DNA of 64,000 nucleotides from Lentibacillus cibarius. GTDB taxonomy: Bacteria; Bacillota; Bacilli; Bacillales; Amphibacillaceae. Each line of letters starts with the position of its first letter. Position 1 is the stretch's first letter. The stretch is from the NCBI RefSeq assembly GCF_005887555.1, contig NZ_VCIA01000001.1, positions 1,054,001 to 1,118,000 of the forward strand, written 5' to 3'. This document shows positions 36,010 to 42,984 of the stretch, one piece after another. Below the pieces are notes generated by a model. That model was not told where the DNA came from and made no database searches. It saw only the letters and a list, made by a program, of their open reading frames with translations. The translations under genes were made by a program, and so were the position numbers.

Positions 36010-37635
36010 TCACATTTGAATCGACAGCTGCATAATCTCCTCCAGCGTCGTTTGGCCATTTTTTACTTTTTCCAGTCCGTCATGAATGAGAAATGACATG
36101 TCTTGTTCGGCGGCGTGAGCTTGTAAATCAGCCATGGACCCTTGATGTAACAATAAACTTTTTATCGCGTCATCGACCATAAACACCTCGTGTACTGCCA
36201 GCCGGCCGCGGTATCCCAGATAGTGACAGCTGCCACACCCTTTTCCTTCATATATATGGTCCACACTCATGTGATGTTTACTGAAAATATCCTTCTCCAT
36301 GGGGGTCGGCTCGCGCTCTGCCTTGCAATCCAGGCAAATTTTCCGGACGAGACGCTGTGCTACAACGCCATTCAATGATGAGACGACGAGATATGGCTCA
36401 ATCCCCATATCAATTAGGCGAGGTATGGCATCAACCGCACTGTTTGTATGCAACGTACTGAATACCAGATGACCTGTAAGCGAGGCCCGAATAGCGATTT
36501 CCGCCGTTTCCTGGTCGCGGATTTCACCGACCATAATCGTATTCGGATCCTGGCGTAAAATAGCGCGCAATCCAGCTGCAAATGTAAGGCCGACATTTGT
36601 ATTCACTTGTACCTGGTTAACGCCTTCCATCTGAAATTCAACCGGATCTTCAATCGTAACCATGTTAATATTTTCCTGGTTTAGGTGATGGATAGACGCA
36701 TAGAGTGTGGACGTTTTTCCTGACCCCGTCGGACCCGTAAGCAACACCAATCCGGACGGCCGCTCGAGCAATTGGGTATATTTTTGCCTATTTTCCTTGG
36801 AAAAGCCGAGGTCGTTTATTTTACGGAGCGCATTCGCTAAATTCAACACCCGGATGACGATCTTTTCCCCGTTCACAGTTGGCAAGCAGGAAATACGCAA
36901 GTCCACCGGCGTTACACCAATCGTCGTTTTAATCCGTCCGTCCTGGGGCAAGCGCGTTTGGGTAATGTCCAGCTCGGCGAGTATTTTAATGCGAGCCACC
37001 AGCGGATTCTGTAAATCCTTGGCAACCGTTTTATCTTTACGAAGCTCGCCGTCAATTCGGTAGCGCACGTCCACATGCGTTTCCTGGGGATCCAGGTGAA
37101 CATCACTCGCTTTCAATTGAATCCCGGCCGTTAAAATCTGATCGAGCAGGTTGACGACAGACGCTCCTGTCCCTTCATCAGTCGTCGCAGCGTGGGCCTC
37201 GTCCTGTTTATAATAATGTTTATTGATGGCAAATAAAATATCGTCCCTCGTGGCAATCACCGGATAAATGCTGAAGCCTGTCGACAGCTCCAGATCATCA
37301 ATGACATAATAATCCATCGGGTCCTGCATCGCGACAATCAACTCGTGATCCTTAATCTTGAGCGGCATCACATATTTCTCTTGGGCAAATTCACGCGACA
37401 CATAGCCAAGCACCCGCTCCTCGATTGGGTACTGATAAAGCGAGACATGCGGAATGCCGAGCTGGAACTCCAGCACTTCAATCAATTGCTTTTCGGTAAT
37501 AAACCCATGCTCGAGCAGCGCATCTCCTAATTTTTGGTCTGTTTTTTTACTATCCAGCGCTTCGTTAACTTGCGCTTCGGTCACGATCCCTGCTTCTTGT
37601 AGTAAATCGCCTAGTCGTTTACGTTGTTGTGCCAT
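36010..37635 (-). CDS. pilB: PilB/GspE-type pilus assembly ATPase
   Basis: 541 residues. The N-terminal MshEN-like domain (RLGDLLQEAGIVTEAQVNEA, LGDALLEHGFITEKQL) is the region that binds cyclic-di-GMP in some homologues. The ATPase core contains LKASDVHLDP, Walker A LTGPTGSGKTST, Asp box TIEDPVEFQMEG, Walker B NTIMVGEIRDQETAE and the His box. A zinc module CLDC...CGSC follows near residues 445-485. It powers pilus extension with PilC. GGAGGGAT precedes ATG 37635. Confidence 0.96.
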   Translation of the reverse strand: MAQQRKRLGDLLQEAGIVTEAQVNEALDSKKTDQKLGDALLEHGFITEKQLIEVLEFQLGIPHVSLYQYPIEERVLGYVSREFAQEKYVMPLKIKDHELIVAMQDPMDYYVIDDLELSTGFSIYPVIATRDDILFAINKHYYKQDEAHAATTDEGTGASVVNLLDQILTAGIQLKASDVHLDPQETHVDVRYRIDGELRKDKTVAKDLQNPLVARIKILAELDITQTRLPQDGRIKTTIGVTPVDLRISCLPTVNGEKIVIRVLNLANALRKINDLGFSKENRQKYTQLLERPSGLVLLTGPTGSGKTSTLYASIHHLNQENINMVTIEDPVEFQMEGVNQVQVNTNVGLTFAAGLRAILRQDPNTIMVGEIRDQETAEIAIRASLTGHLVFSTLHTNSAVDAIPRLIDMGIEPYLVVSSLNGVVAQRLVRKICLDCKAEREPTPMEKDIFSKHHMSVDHIYEGKGCGSCHYLGYRGRLAVHEVFMVDDAIKSLLLHQGSMADLQAHAAEQDMSFLIHDGLEKVKNGQTTLEEIMQLSIQM

Positions 37636-37671
37636 GGTCGTATCCCTCCTCGCCTTTTGCTTGATGAGCCC

Positions 37672-38094
37672 TTATTCCGTCTTCTTTAATGTAATTGTTA
37701 TGGTTTGATGGACCTCCTCCGTGCGGCCGTGCGCTGTTCCTTCACTGGTAAATGCGATCTTCAGTTTTTCCTCATTGATATTAGCCCGGCTGTCAACTTT
37801 AATCGAGAAGGCGCGATCACCGTCAAGTCGATACTTCCTAGGTGCCGCCGGTAGTTTAATAGTCTGTACCTTTTCGACTTTTTGATTTTGAACATGCCCA
37901 TTCACTAGCTCCTGATAGTAATCGACACCCATCTCCGCCACCAGCCTTGCATCGATATTCTCCTCCATCGTCGCGACTTGTCTGGTCGTATTGGTCACCT
38001 GATACAGGAGTGTCAGTACGAACAAAAGGATCAGCGTAATCATCATCAGGGTCAGTACAAGCGCCACCCCGCGTTCATTCATCAGACGCTTCAT
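37672..38094 (-). CDS. PilX-like minor pilus protein
   Basis: 140 residues: MKRLMNERGVALVLTLMMIT then a hydrophobic helix (LILLFVLTLLYQVTN). Like PilX/GspK the class III signal is atypical: the G^VALVL motif has no canonical FTL. The C-terminus is a small beta-rich domain (AFSIKVDSRANINEEKLKIA). It overlaps the upstream minor prepilin (ATGA at 38091-38094), showing translational coupling, and precedes pilB. Confidence 0.75.
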   Translation of the reverse strand: MKRLMNERGVALVLTLMMITLILLFVLTLLYQVTNTTRQVATMEENIDARLVAEMGVDYYQELVNGHVQNQKVEKVQTIKLPAAPRKYRLDGDRAFSIKVDSRANINEEKLKIAFTSEGTAHGRTEEVHQTITITLKKTE

Positions 38095-38510
38095 CCGGAC
38101 CCACCTGCCTTGATGTAAGTATATGACTCACTTAGCAGCTTGTCGTCTTCAGAGAAAATTTGGATGTTTGTCCGGTACAAATGGACATCCTCTTCCTTGC
38201 AAACATTCAGTTCCACTGTATATGGATAGGATGGAAGTGCACTTAAATCGCCCCCCGTGAGCGAGCGCATTCTCCCACAAGCTGGCGCCCCGTCTAGCGG
38301 CAGATTTCCGGCATGGTCTTTTACATCGCTAGCTACCTGGCCCAATAAATTGCTTGCGGTCAGATTCTCTTCCGATTGGGATGACCAATTTAAAATTTGT
38401 GGAAAAATGGGTAACATCACAGCAATAACCATGGTCAAAAGCACAATCGATGTTATAATTTCAATAAGCGTGAAGCCATTTTTTTCTGAGAAGGGGGCAT
38501 GTTCAGGCAT
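38091..38510 (-). CDS. Type IV minor prepilin (PilV/GspI-like)
   Basis: About 139 residues from ATG 38510 (GGGAGAGA upstream). Class III signal SEKNG^FTLIEIITSIVLLTM with cleavage after Gly and Glu5. The C-terminal beta-rich part has three cysteines (ACGRM, NVCKEED). It is first in the minus-strand pilus operon and divergent from the solenoid prepilin gene, with only 110 bp between the two starts. Confidence 0.85.
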   Translation of the reverse strand: MPEHAPFSEKNGFTLIEIITSIVLLTMVIAVMLPIFPQILNWSSQSEENLTASNLLGQVASDVKDHAGNLPLDGAPACGRMRSLTGGDLSALPSYPYTVELNVCKEEDVHLYRTNIQIFSEDDKLLSESYTYIKAGGSG

Positions 38511-38620
38511 TGGATTCTCTCCCTGACAAAAAACTTGACGTACATATAGAAGCACATTGACCGGGACTTTTTTCCGTACCGATTTTAGCCCTATTATACC
38601 ATTGGATCGGACGTGATGAT
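38511..38620. promoter_or_regulatory. Divergent promoter region of the pilus locus
   Basis: The 110-bp gap between the minor prepilin and the solenoid prepilin must hold promoters for both directions. On the plus strand the run CCCTATTATACCATTGG includes TATTAT as a possible -10. No operator was recognised. Confidence 0.35.
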
Positions 38621-39982
38621 ATGTTTACACACAAATTAAACAATGAACAAGGCGTCACCCTCGTCGAACTGCTCGCCGCACTCGCTCTGCTTTCGCTTCT
38701 GATTGTGCTGTCGACAGGGCTAATTGTCTCCATTAGCAATAACCAGCAAGCGGCAAACAACGACATCACCCTTCAGCAAAACACCAACGTACTCATCAGC
38801 GAGATGCGAAAGGCGTATTACAATGGTTCCGGTGAGGGCGAGCTGCCTTTTCGGACGGATACAGAAAAACTCCGCATTAAAGAGTTGAAAATCAATGGGA
38901 ACACTAGGAGTGTCGATTCCCCTGTCGAAGTGGATTTTGATCATCCTCTACATATGAAGCTAACCACCGCTTCAAGCGACGACCAGACCGTGACCGTGGA
39001 AACGACATGGCGGCCATCGGAAGGGAGAGATATTGTGCTGAAGAAACCGGTGACCAAGCCGGATACAGGGAATTATGATTGGGTGGAGAAAGATGTTCTT
39101 CCTTGTTATAGTACGGAAAATATTAAGTTGATGGAGGAGTTTGAAGCGGAAGGCGACGATGACGAGGATGAGGACGACGACGATGAAGACGACGATGACG
39201 AGGACGATGAGGAAAATAATTGTAATAGATATGATATTCAAGGTGCGTTGTGGCTTACGGAAGAACTTGACGACGATAAACACTTGCAGTTGGAAGTCGG
39301 ACTTGATTTGTTTGCAGATGATGAATTTGAGATAGGAAAAAACAGCGTGGTTACTGTAGGAAAAAATGCTGTATTTAAAGATGAAGCTGATTTGGATAAA
39401 AATTCACGCCTTGAAATAAACGGAAGTGGTTTTTTTAATGGTACCAACGAGGAAGATAATGAAGTTGAATTAGACAAAAACACTGAACTAATTATCAAGA
39501 AAAACGGCCTATTTCAAGGTGAACTGGATGCCGGTAAAAATTCTAAAATTGACATCAATGGAAATGCAAATTTAAAAAGCCTAGTTAATTTAAGTAAGAA
39601 CTCTGTTTTCATTATTGGTGGAAATGGTGAATTTAACGGCCAAACAGATATAGATAAAAATGCCAAAATAGAAATCACGGGGACTGGTTCATTTAAAAAG
39701 CAGTTTGAGATGGATAAGAATGCAATGGTTTTTATCGAAAAGAATTCTTCTTTTAAAGACCAAGTTGATTTAGATAAAAATGCGACCTTGAAAATAAAAG
39801 GTGGTGGGACATTTTTTAATCAACTTAACATGGACAAAAATTCATCTTTATTCATTTATGAGAATGCTACCTTTAATGATGTGTATAAAGAAAGTCTTCA
39901 AGAACGGGAAGGTAAATTATGTGTTAAAGGATCAATCTCACCTTCAAGCATTATAACTGATAAAAACTGTTTTTTTGATTAA
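38621..39982 (+). CDS. Prepilin-like protein with acidic linker and 20-residue solenoid repeats
   Basis: 453 residues. Residues 1-35 are a class III prepilin signal and helix: LNNEQG^VTLVELLAALALLS with Glu5. Residues 40-165 are a PilW-like minor-pilin domain. Residues 172-198 are an almost pure Asp/Glu tract. From ~205 to 420 there are nine repeats built on DKN(S/A/T)xLxIxGNGxF; the KN pairs sit at 240, 260, 286, 306, 326, 346, 366, 386 and 406, so the step is 20 residues with one exception of 26. Regular hydrophobic pairs and small Gly/Asn turns suggest a beta-solenoid, as in bactofilins or adhesins. Cysteines at 162, 201, 434 and 450 could bridge the linker. An extended tip adhesin or displayed pilin is my inference. 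It is divergent from the pilus operon. Confidence 0.82.
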   Translation: MFTHKLNNEQGVTLVELLAALALLSLLIVLSTGLIVSISNNQQAANNDITLQQNTNVLISEMRKAYYNGSGEGELPFRTDTEKLRIKELKINGNTRSVDSPVEVDFDHPLHMKLTTASSDDQTVTVETTWRPSEGRDIVLKKPVTKPDTGNYDWVEKDVLPCYSTENIKLMEEFEAEGDDDEDEDDDDEDDDDEDDEENNCNRYDIQGALWLTEELDDDKHLQLEVGLDLFADDEFEIGKNSVVTVGKNAVFKDEADLDKNSRLEINGSGFFNGTNEEDNEVELDKNTELIIKKNGLFQGELDAGKNSKIDINGNANLKSLVNLSKNSVFIIGGNGEFNGQTDIDKNAKIEITGTGSFKKQFEMDKNAMVFIEKNSSFKDQVDLDKNATLKIKGGGTFFNQLNMDKNSSLFIYENATFNDVYKESLQEREGKLCVKGSISPSSIITDKNCFFD

Positions 39983-40108
39983 AACAGCTTAGTTAGGTTC
40001 ATGAGCTGATAGATACTAAGATTTATTGCTAAAGCCGGACAGCTTGTGGTATTGGTGACCTGTTTAGAACAGTTAGACTAGCAAAATGGATGCAGTAAAT
40101 ATGGGTAG

Positions 40109-40297
40109 GCTGCTCGAGTTTGGGTACGTGTCGCTCGAGTTCGGCCCGCTGTCGCTCGAGTTGCGGTGCGCGTCGCTCGAGTTGCGCGTGCTGTCGCTCG
40201 AGTTCGGCCCGCTGTCGCTCGAGTTGCGGTGCGCGTCGCTCGAGTTGCGCGTGCTGTCGCTCGAGTTCGGCCCGCTGTCGCTCGAGTTCGGCCGCAT
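40109..40297 (+). repeat. Family C array 2: nine 21-bp units
   Basis: GTCGCTCGAGTT plus nine variable bases at exact 21-bp steps (40130, 40151 ... 40277), with a leading GCTGCTCGAG unit at 40109. Three consecutive unit types (TTCGGCCCGCT, TTGCGGTGCGC, TTGCGCGTGCT) repeat in the same order twice, giving a 63-bp higher-order period. It shares its left flank ATGGGT(A/G)GGCTGCTCG with array 1. The surrounding stretch 39983-40411 holds no gene. Confidence 0.95.
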
Positions 40298-40411
40298 GTT
40301 TTGCTCCCTCCCGGAAACCGAAGACTAACAGACAACACAGCATATGTGCTATAATCGTGTGGATGATTTTTAATGGAATTTCTTTTCAAGAAGTCGAAGG
40401 AGGGCGTCTGA

Positions 40412-40753
40412 TTGGGTTGGCTTTACGTACTATTTGCAGCTATTGTTGAAGTGTTTTGGGTGATTGGCCTGAAATATTCGGATTCATTGCTGGAATGGAT
40501 TGGAACAGCTATCGTGATTGTTTTCAGCTTCATTTTTGTCGTTAAGGCTTGTGAAAAGCTTCCGTCTGGTACCGTGTATGCTGTCTTTACCAGATCAGGG
40601 GCTGCCGCTATCGTATTGATCGATTTTCTCGCATTTGGAGCCGAATTTTCGATGGCAAAACTGCTGTTTATCGGGTTGATTATCGTTGGTGTGATTGGAA
40701 TCAAAATAACGACGGATGAAACGCAAGAAACTGCAGAGCAAAGGGGGAATTAG
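40412..40753 (+). CDS. Small multidrug resistance (SMR) protein, first subunit of a pair
   Basis: 113 residues with four membrane segments. MGWLYVLFAAIVEVFWVIGL has the essential Glu13; KACEKLPSGTVYAVFTRSGA and the following segments are typical of SMR/Gdx-type exporters. TTG 40412 is the start, behind GAAGGAGGG. The next gene is another SMR starting one base after this stop, so the two probably form a heterodimer as in YkkCD, EbrAB or YvdRS. Substrate could be guanidinium or cationic compounds. No guanidine riboswitch is visible upstream. Confidence 0.9.
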   Translation: MGWLYVLFAAIVEVFWVIGLKYSDSLLEWIGTAIVIVFSFIFVVKACEKLPSGTVYAVFTRSGAAAIVLIDFLAFGAEFSMAKLLFIGLIIVGVIGIKITTDETQETAEQRGN

Positions 40754-40754
40754 C

Positions 40755-41069
40755 ATGGCGTGGGTATTTTTGGTTATTGCCAGCTTCGGGGAAATTTTCG
40801 GTGTGATGAGCATTAACTTCTATCTCCGTCAAAAAAGTATCATCCGGATACTCCCGATAGTGATCTCGTTTGCGGGTGGCTTTCTATTTTTGTCACTGGC
40901 CATGCGCGATATTCCGCTTGGGACTGCCTATGCCGTATGGACCGGGCTCGGTGCAGCCGGAGCCGTTCTCATGGGCATTCTATTTTTTAACGAATCCGCT
41001 GGTTGGAAACGAATAGCCTTTTTATTGTGCATTATTGCCGGTGCGGTAGGATTGAAGGCGATTGAATAA
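40755..41069 (+). CDS. Small multidrug resistance (SMR) protein, second subunit of a pair
   Basis: 104 residues, four membrane segments, Glu13 in MAWVFLVIASFGEIFGV and the SMR motif DIPLGTAYAVWTGLGAAGAV. AAAGGGGG precedes ATG 40755. Start one base after the stop of the first subunit, so translation is coupled. Probable antiparallel heterodimer with it (known of paired SMRs, inferred here). Confidence 0.92.
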   Translation: MAWVFLVIASFGEIFGVMSINFYLRQKSIIRILPIVISFAGGFLFLSLAMRDIPLGTAYAVWTGLGAAGAVLMGILFFNESAGWKRIAFLLCIIAGAVGLKAIE

Positions 41070-41189
41070 GAAGGTAGGGGACCTTGTGCTGGGCTTGTAC
41101 AGTGGGTCGAAATGGTTGCTTGCGTTGGGCCGAGCAATTTCATCTCAAAACATGGTGAAATCATCGCCTATTCCCCCGTCCCCGGCAGG

Positions 41190-41444
41190 CTAGCTAGGCT
41201 GGCGAGGGATGGTTTGAAGATTATCAATGAGCTCTTGGCGGCTGTCGCAATACATCTTCTCATAGACGTGGCTGACATAGACCCGAACGGTGCCTTTTGT
41301 AATCATTAGTTTTTCGGCAATTTTCTCATTACCTAATCCACGTCTGAGCCAGTATGCTACTTCGGTTTCTCGCCTCGTCAAATGAAAGCCTCTTTCTTTG
41401 AGTTGAATAGAAAATATATCGAAACTAGTTGTTTTTAAAGTCAT
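41190..41444 (-). CDS. LuxR-type HTH output domain, C-terminal half of a split response regulator
   Basis: 84 residues: GFHLTRRETEVAYWLRRGLG, NEKIAEKLMITKGTVRVYVS, then HVYEKMYCDSRQEL, a complete NarL/LuxR DNA-binding domain. Its ATG shares one base with the TAA of the receiver gene (TAATG at 41442-41446). Together the two pieces have the length of a normal NarL-family regulator (~224), so they are either a coupled pair or one gene with a frameshift. Confidence 0.8.
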   Translation of the reverse strand: MTLKTTSFDIFSIQLKERGFHLTRRETEVAYWLRRGLGNEKIAEKLMITKGTVRVYVSHVYEKMYCDSRQELIDNLQTIPRQPS

Positions 41445-41863
41445 TAGCCTTTTTTCAAACGGTCTATCAAGTGGTGCGGCATAATATATTGATTGTTCAT
41501 AGCCGCCTCAATTGCGTTTATGACCTGATTACGGATTTGCACCGTTTTTTCCAGCAGACTGTCAATATCCGCTTCCATCATGCGCAGTAATTCTGATTCT
41601 TTCCGGCCATATGAAACGAGAACAATTAGTTTAGCATGGGGGAGTTCCGTTTTTATTTTGTTCACGGCGGATACGGCATCACCTACTTGCAATCCGTCCA
41701 TATCAAAAAGAACAACATCCGGCTTAAACAGCGGGACAAGCTTTCCGACTGTCTGTATATAGGGGAGTTCGCATACTAGTTTCATCTCCTCTTCTTGTTC
41801 AATTGCTTCCCGAATTTCATCTTCTAACCCGGGGTGACTCACACAACAAATGGTTCGCATCAT
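41444..41863 (-). CDS. Receiver domain, N-terminal half of a split response regulator
   Basis: About 139 residues from ATG 41863 (AGAGGCGG upstream). The domain has the CheY fold pattern with the phospho-acceptor Asp in PDVVLFDMDGLQVGDAV; the helix-strand KLIVLVSYGRKESELL follows, and the Lys of the active site falls in SLLEKTVQI. The acidic pair near the N-terminus is weak (HPGLEDEI), so phosphorylation may be lost. No sensor kinase is adjacent. Confidence 0.78.
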   Translation of the reverse strand: MMRTICCVSHPGLEDEIREAIEQEEEMKLVCELPYIQTVGKLVPLFKPDVVLFDMDGLQVGDAVSAVNKIKTELPHAKLIVLVSYGRKESELLRMMEADIDSLLEKTVQIRNQVINAIEAAMNNQYIMPHHLIDRLKKG

Positions 41864-41965
41864 GATTACCGCCTCTGTAACAATTTTTATTATGTTGCTA
41901 TTTTCCTTTTCCACCAAGCACAATCTATAGCTATTGTTATGTCAGGCGGATAAAATCCTAGTCTC

Positions 41966-42622
41966 CTACGTTAGTATATGCCGTAAATATTGGACGGTTC
42001 CTTTCCGATTTTTGGTGTTCAATTTATGATAAATAGAACTTATGTAATTTTTTACCGTCCCCTCGCCAAGGTACAACTCTTGAGCGATTGTCTTATTCGT
42101 ATCACCACTTAGTAGCATATTTGCGATGGTTAATTCCCGTTTTGTCAGACTAATTCCTCGATTTTCCAAGCGTTTCCTCAGAATTTGCTCCTTATCGAGC
42201 GTCAATTCCCGGACATATGTAACAAGAATCCTTGCTGCCTCGCCCGACAGCACGTACTGACCATTAGCAGCATCCCGTATCGATCGCGTCAGGTTGTCCG
42301 GATTCAAATCTTTTAACAAAAACCCATCCGCCCCGACATTGATTCCGCGGATAATCAGTTCGTCATCTGCAAAAGAAGTCAGCATTACTACACTGATTGA
42401 TGGATAAAGTTCTTTTATGTGAACAGTTGTCTTGATCCCGTCCTTTCCGGGCATGTGAATATCCATCAGAACGACATCTGGTATTTCATTTTCAAGCATC
42501 GCAATGGAATCCTCTCCATTATCCGCCATCCCAATCACACGAATGTCATTTGTACCTCTAATTAAAGCTTCCAATCCTTCACGAAATAACCGCTGATCAT
42601 CTACAAGCATCACCTTTATCAA
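41966..42622 (-). CDS. NarL/LuxR-family response regulator
   Basis: About 218 residues. Receiver: KVMLVDDQRLFREGLEALIR, phospho-acceptor in PDVVLMDIHMPGKDGI, SVVMLTSFADDELI and the Lys in GFLLKDLNPDNL. Output: SLTKRELTIANMLLSGDTNK, then TIAQELYLGEGTVKNYISSI. It is close to LiaR/YxjL-type regulators. The start is probably TTG 42622, because GGGGGCT overlaps the ATG at 42640 and no site precedes that ATG. It lies 100 bp upstream of the split regulator on the same strand. No histidine kinase is present in the window. Confidence 0.88.
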   Translation of the reverse strand: MIKVMLVDDQRLFREGLEALIRGTNDIRVIGMADNGEDSIAMLENEIPDVVLMDIHMPGKDGIKTTVHIKELYPSISVVMLTSFADDELIIRGINVGADGFLLKDLNPDNLTRSIRDAANGQYVLSGEAARILVTYVRELTLDKEQILRKRLENRGISLTKRELTIANMLLSGDTNKTIAQELYLGEGTVKNYISSIYHKLNTKNRKGTVQYLRHILT

Positions 42623-42651
42623 AGAACCAGCCCCCATCAATCTAAGAAATT

Positions 42652-42680
42652 ACGAGACGTGGGGACAGGTCCTTGTCCCG
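42652..42680. repeat. Family A repeat remnant
   Basis: GACGTGGGGACAGGTCCTTG followed by TCCCGC, one arm of the family A palindrome. Between here and 42952 nothing was recognised beyond AT-rich spacer. Confidence 0.6.
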
Positions 42681-42951
42681 CTAACCGCTCATCTATGGTA
42701 ACCATTTCCAAGTTGTGAACTATCCGAAATCCCGTTTACACGATCCTAATCGACTACTATTCATTTTGCACATTATATCAAATGAATTAATGACAATTAT
42801 CTTAAAATTATCGTTTAAATATATGCCCAGACAAAAGCCCCTATTTTGTCATTATAGCAGGCATGGTCATGTACATGTAACCGCTCCAAAGTCATTAAAT
42901 AGTCACAAAAAATACCAGAAAGTCATATATGGATCATTTTACAAAACTAGG

Positions 42952-42984
42952 GCGCTGGACCAGTGAACCTGTCCCCTTGGGCCG
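42952..42984. repeat. Family A repeat remnant
   Basis: CGCTGGACCAGTGAACCTGT followed by CCCCTTGGGCC, the right arm of the palindrome, abutting the stop of the UbiB gene. Confidence 0.65.

Noticed and set aside
30988..38510. The pilus operon as a ComG competence operon
   Set aside because: PilT, PilM, PilN, PilO and a 541-residue PilB with MshEN domain are present; ComGA/ComGB-type operons lack these.
30739..40297. The 21-bp arrays as CRISPR arrays
   Set aside because: Units are directly tandem with a 10-11-base variable half and no spacers of 30-40 bases; no cas genes are in the window.
40298..40411. Guanidine (ykkC) riboswitch before the SMR pair
   Set aside because: I looked for the ykkC-type conserved segments and saw none; the leader is short and follows the repeat array directly.
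40073..40449. Open frames with Ser-Asp-Ser or Arg-Ala-Thr repeats over array 2
   Set aside because: Same artefact of the 21-bp period as in array 1.
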